A stretch of 8,370 nucleotides of DNA from Flavobacteriales bacterium (lineage in GTDB: Bacteria; Bacteroidota; Bacteroidia; NORP154): assembly GCA_012965625.1 (NCBI GenBank), contig DTSC01000332.1:1-8370 (forward strand). The letters are read 5' to 3'. The position numbers were made by a program, and so were the translations under genes. This document shows positions 6,305-8,370 of the stretch, one piece after another (within the stretch, counting starts at the first letter, position 1; each line of letters starts with the position of its first letter). The notes below the pieces were generated by a model. It was not told where the DNA came from and did not search any database. It saw nothing but the letters and a program-made list of their open reading frames with translations.

Positions 6305-7603
6305 ATGAAAAGACTAATCCCAATATTATTGATAGGTGCACTTTTAGGTGCATGTGCCAGTTCAAAAAAATATTTACAAAGAGGAAATTACGATGCAGCA
6401 ATAAGACTAGCTGTAAAAAAACTAAGGAAGAAACCAACAAAGGAGAAAGAAATCTTAATCCTTGAAAAAGCATATAAAAAAGCTAATAATATAAATAACG
6501 AAAGGATGGATTTTCTTAAATTGGAAGGAAACCCTGATATGTGGGATGAAGTATATCAAATTTATAATCGCATGAAAACCAGGCAATCTCTGGTAAATGA
6601 AGTGCTTCCTTTACAGATATTAAGCACAGGCAGAATGGTGCAATTCCCCAGAGTCAATTACGATGAAGAGATCATCAATGCCAAGAAGAAAGCGGCAGAA
6701 TATTTCTATGCCCATGCGACCCAGCTGCTGGCAAAAGGCGATCGTGAAAATGCCAAACGTGCTTATCTGGAATATAAAAAAGTAAAAGCTTTTTATCCGA
6801 ATTATAAAGATGTAGATGAAAAGCTGAAAGAGTCCAAATACCTGGCTACCTTAAAAGTTATTGCTGAGCCAATCCCCATGCATTCACAAACCTTCTCCTT
6901 AAGTAATGAGTTCTTTGACAATAAGATAAATGAGTTTTTGGCCAATATGCCATCGAGTGAATTTGTAAAATTTTATACAGTGAAGGAGGCAGAATCGGTG
7001 GGCTTGGATAACCCAAGCCATGTGATAAAGATAAGGTTTGATGATTTTGTGGTTGGGCAGCTTATTTTGAGTGAAAAGGAAACTCAGGAATCCAGAGACA
7101 ATGTTATTATGGGTATTCGTGATGGGAATCAAATAAAAACTGGCTCCGAAAAAATTAAAATTTGCCATAAGACTCCAAATAAGGCGGATGCTACCAGGAC
7201 CATCTCTGTTAAGGATTGGGGTGCACATTCCAAGCACTCAGACTATTTAGGGGCGTGTAGTACCACCCCAGCAACGAATATGGAAGTTATGTATGGTACC
7301 GCAAAGGCTACCCTTAAACTTACAAGCAAAACACTTCTTTCTAAGGGCTTATTGGACTTTAAAATTATTGACTTCCAAACAGATAAAGTGCTTACCCACG
7401 CAAAATTTCCTGGAGAATTTGCCTGGACTAACCAGTGGGGGTCATATACAGGTGATATAAGAGCCCTAAGTGCTAACCAGCAAAAAGCAGTAAAGGCTCA
7501 TGAGTTACCTCCACCTCCACCGCAAGATTTATTTATTGAGTTTACCAAACCAATATATAACCAGTTAACGGAAAAGGTCAAAGTATTCTACAGAAATTAC
7601 TAA
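6305..7603 (+). CDS. TPR-like lipoprotein of unknown function with a Cys/His motif
   Basis: The 432-residue product starts with a lipoprotein signal: basic MKR, a hydrophobic stretch, and the lipobox LLGAC with the lipidated cysteine at 17. It is therefore exported and membrane-anchored; whether it sits in the inner or outer membrane cannot be told. The N-terminal half is helical and TPR-like: KKYLQRGNYDAAIRLAVKKL (21-40), and a second clear unit around residues 133-167 (YFYAHATQLLAKGDRENAKR, then AYLEYKKVKAFYPNY). The C-terminal half (about 180-432) is probably beta-rich and matches no enzyme I recognise. Within it, residues 286-318 contain C287-H288, a short spacer, then H308, H311, D313, G316 and C318. 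This resembles the CHxP...HGDxxGxC motif seen in secreted proteins. A PPPPPQ run lies at 402-407. It is divergent from the RND exporter and 17 bases upstream of the radical SAM gene, with which it is probably co-transcribed. I do not recognise a specific gene; a scaffold or binding role is only a guess. Confidence 0.85.
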   Translation: MKRLIPILLIGALLGACASSKKYLQRGNYDAAIRLAVKKLRKKPTKEKEILILEKAYKKANNINNERMDFLKLEGNPDMWDEVYQIYNRMKTRQSLVNEVLPLQILSTGRMVQFPRVNYDEEIINAKKKAAEYFYAHATQLLAKGDRENAKRAYLEYKKVKAFYPNYKDVDEKLKESKYLATLKVIAEPIPMHSQTFSLSNEFFDNKINEFLANMPSSEFVKFYTVKEAESVGLDNPSHVIKIRFDDFVVGQLILSEKETQESRDNVIMGIRDGNQIKTGSEKIKICHKTPNKADATRTISVKDWGAHSKHSDYLGACSTTPATNMEVMYGTAKATLKLTSKTLLSKGLLDFKIIDFQTDKVLTHAKFPGEFAWTNQWGSYTGDIRALSANQQKAVKAHELPPPPPQDLFIEFTKPIYNQLTEKVKVFYRNY

Positions 7604-7620
7604 AAGGATGCTTCTTTAAT

Positions 7621-8370
7621 ATGCTGGGTGTTAAAAATTTGAACGATAATTACCAATTTGTATCTAAGCTTACTTTAGGAAAGATAGCTAATATAATAAA
7701 GGTAACATCAAGTTATTATCTTTCAAAACTAAGAGGCAAGGCAATCATATGGGGCCTCCCGATCAGTTTATCCATTGAGCCTACGACCTCCTGTAATCTG
7801 CGATGTCCTGAATGCCCAAGTGGTTTGCGGTCCTTTACCAGACCAACAGGCATGTTAGATGAAGCTATTTTCAAAAAGGTCATTGATGAGCTTTCAGGTG
7901 AATTATCCTATCTATTATTCTACTTCCAGGGTGAACCATTTTTGCACTCCAAATTCGCTGATTTGGTAAGCTATGCTTCTTCAAAAGGCATATATACGGC
8001 CACTTCTACCAATGCGCACTTTCTGGATGATGAGCATTGTCGACAAATAATTAATGCTGGCCTGGACCGGCTGATCATCTCCATTGATGGGATTGACCAG
8101 GAATCCTATGAATCATACCGTATAGGAGGGGATCTTGAAAAAGTTATTGCCGGAACCAAAAACATAATCAGGTGGAAAAAAGAACTAAACGCCAAAGGAC
8201 CGCATTTAATATTTCAGTTTTTAGTGGTCAAACCAAATGAACATCAGGTAGATGCGGTAAAAAAACTCGGTGCTGAGCTTGGAGTAGATGAAGTGCGGTT
8301 AAAAACGGCACAGATCTATGATTATAAATCAGGAAGTGACCTTATTCCAGAGAACGAAAAATATTCCAGG
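7621..8370 (+). CDS. Radical SAM domain protein, N-terminal part (cut by right edge)
   Basis: An open frame of 250 codons runs off the window. After about 50 residues it shows the radical SAM signature SCNLRCPECPSG (57-68). Cysteines 58, 62 and 65 form the CxxxCxxC site for the 4Fe-4S cluster that cleaves S-adenosylmethionine. The following features agree with the partial TIM-barrel core: FQGEPFLH (102-109, the GEP motif that binds the SAM amino group, with Gln in place of the usual first Gly), STNAHFL (129-135) and LIISIDGIDQESYESYR (151-167). This order is typical of radical SAM/SPASM enzymes, but a C-terminal SPASM cluster domain, if any, is beyond the edge. The ATG at 7621 is 17 bases after the lipoprotein stop, with AAAAGGA (7602-7608) upstream as a possible ribosome site. 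An upstream ATG at 7608 is out of frame and stops after three codons. The substrate is unknown, and no small precursor peptide gene is visible beside it. Confidence 0.9.
   Translation, partial: MLGVKNLNDNYQFVSKLTLGKIANIIKVTSSYYLSKLRGKAIIWGLPISLSIEPTTSCNLRCPECPSGLRSFTRPTGMLDEAIFKKVIDELSGELSYLLFYFQGEPFLHSKFADLVSYASSKGIYTATSTNAHFLDDEHCRQIINAGLDRLIISIDGIDQESYESYRIGGDLEKVIAGTKNIIRWKKELNAKGPHLIFQFLVVKPNEHQVDAVKKLGAELGVDEVRLKTAQIYDYKSGSDLIPENEKYSR

Noticed and set aside
6189..6473. A 94-residue hydrophobic reading frame on the minus strand over the lipoprotein start
   Set aside because: It overlaps the well-supported lipoprotein gene and the divergent promoter region. Its hydrophobicity is what antisense reading of A/T-rich coding sequence gives, and it has no recognisable domain.
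6899..7237. A 112-residue minus-strand reading frame inside the lipoprotein gene
   Set aside because: It is antisense to a supported gene and shows no conserved motif.
7604..7620. Possible small precursor peptide gene for the radical SAM enzyme
   Set aside because: The gap is only 17 bases and the out-of-frame ATG at 7608 stops after three codons, so no peptide is encoded here.

Overview
The window looks like a chromosomal segment from a member of the Bacteroidota, possibly a Cytophagales-like marine or soil bacterium; the order-level guess is only an inference. The evidence is the AT-rich sequence, the general lack of Shine-Dalgarno sequences at most starts, two promoter candidates that match the Bacteroidota consensus (-33 TTG/TTTG and -7 TAnnTTTG) between divergent genes, and protein variants of a type I recall from that phylum (the oxidoreductase, the RND exporter with a GITNC segment, the radical SAM protein). 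There are no RNA genes, insertion sequences, CRISPR arrays or phage genes.

Layout. Positions 1-6133 are all on the minus strand. In order of transcription they are an RND-superfamily exporter (6133-3716), glucose-1-phosphate thymidylyltransferase rfbA/rmlA (3705-2845) and a short- or medium-chain polyprenyl diphosphate synthase (2824-1844). These three are separated by only 10 and 20 bases and are probably one transcript. After a 133-base gap with a weak promoter candidate comes an FAD/NADPH-dependent oxidoreductase (1710-349). The 5' end of sucA, the 2-oxoglutarate dehydrogenase E1 component, follows 50 bases later (298 to beyond the left edge).

Positions 6134-6304 form a divergent promoter region. 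On the plus strand are a TPR-like lipoprotein of unknown function (6305-7603) and, 17 bases later, a radical SAM enzyme cut by the right edge (7621 onward).

How they fit together. The first minus-strand set combines lipid or hydrophobic-compound export, activated-sugar synthesis (dTDP-glucose) and isoprenoid chain synthesis. This suits envelope biogenesis, but no pathway link is demonstrated here. sucA is central metabolism (TCA cycle). The lipoprotein and radical SAM pair is the least explained part. The lipoprotein carries a Cys/His motif of a kind seen in secreted proteins, and the radical SAM protein has the canonical CxxxCxxC cluster site but no visible substrate. Overall this is mostly ordinary core-genome content. 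I do not see convincing evidence of a new defence or mobile system.
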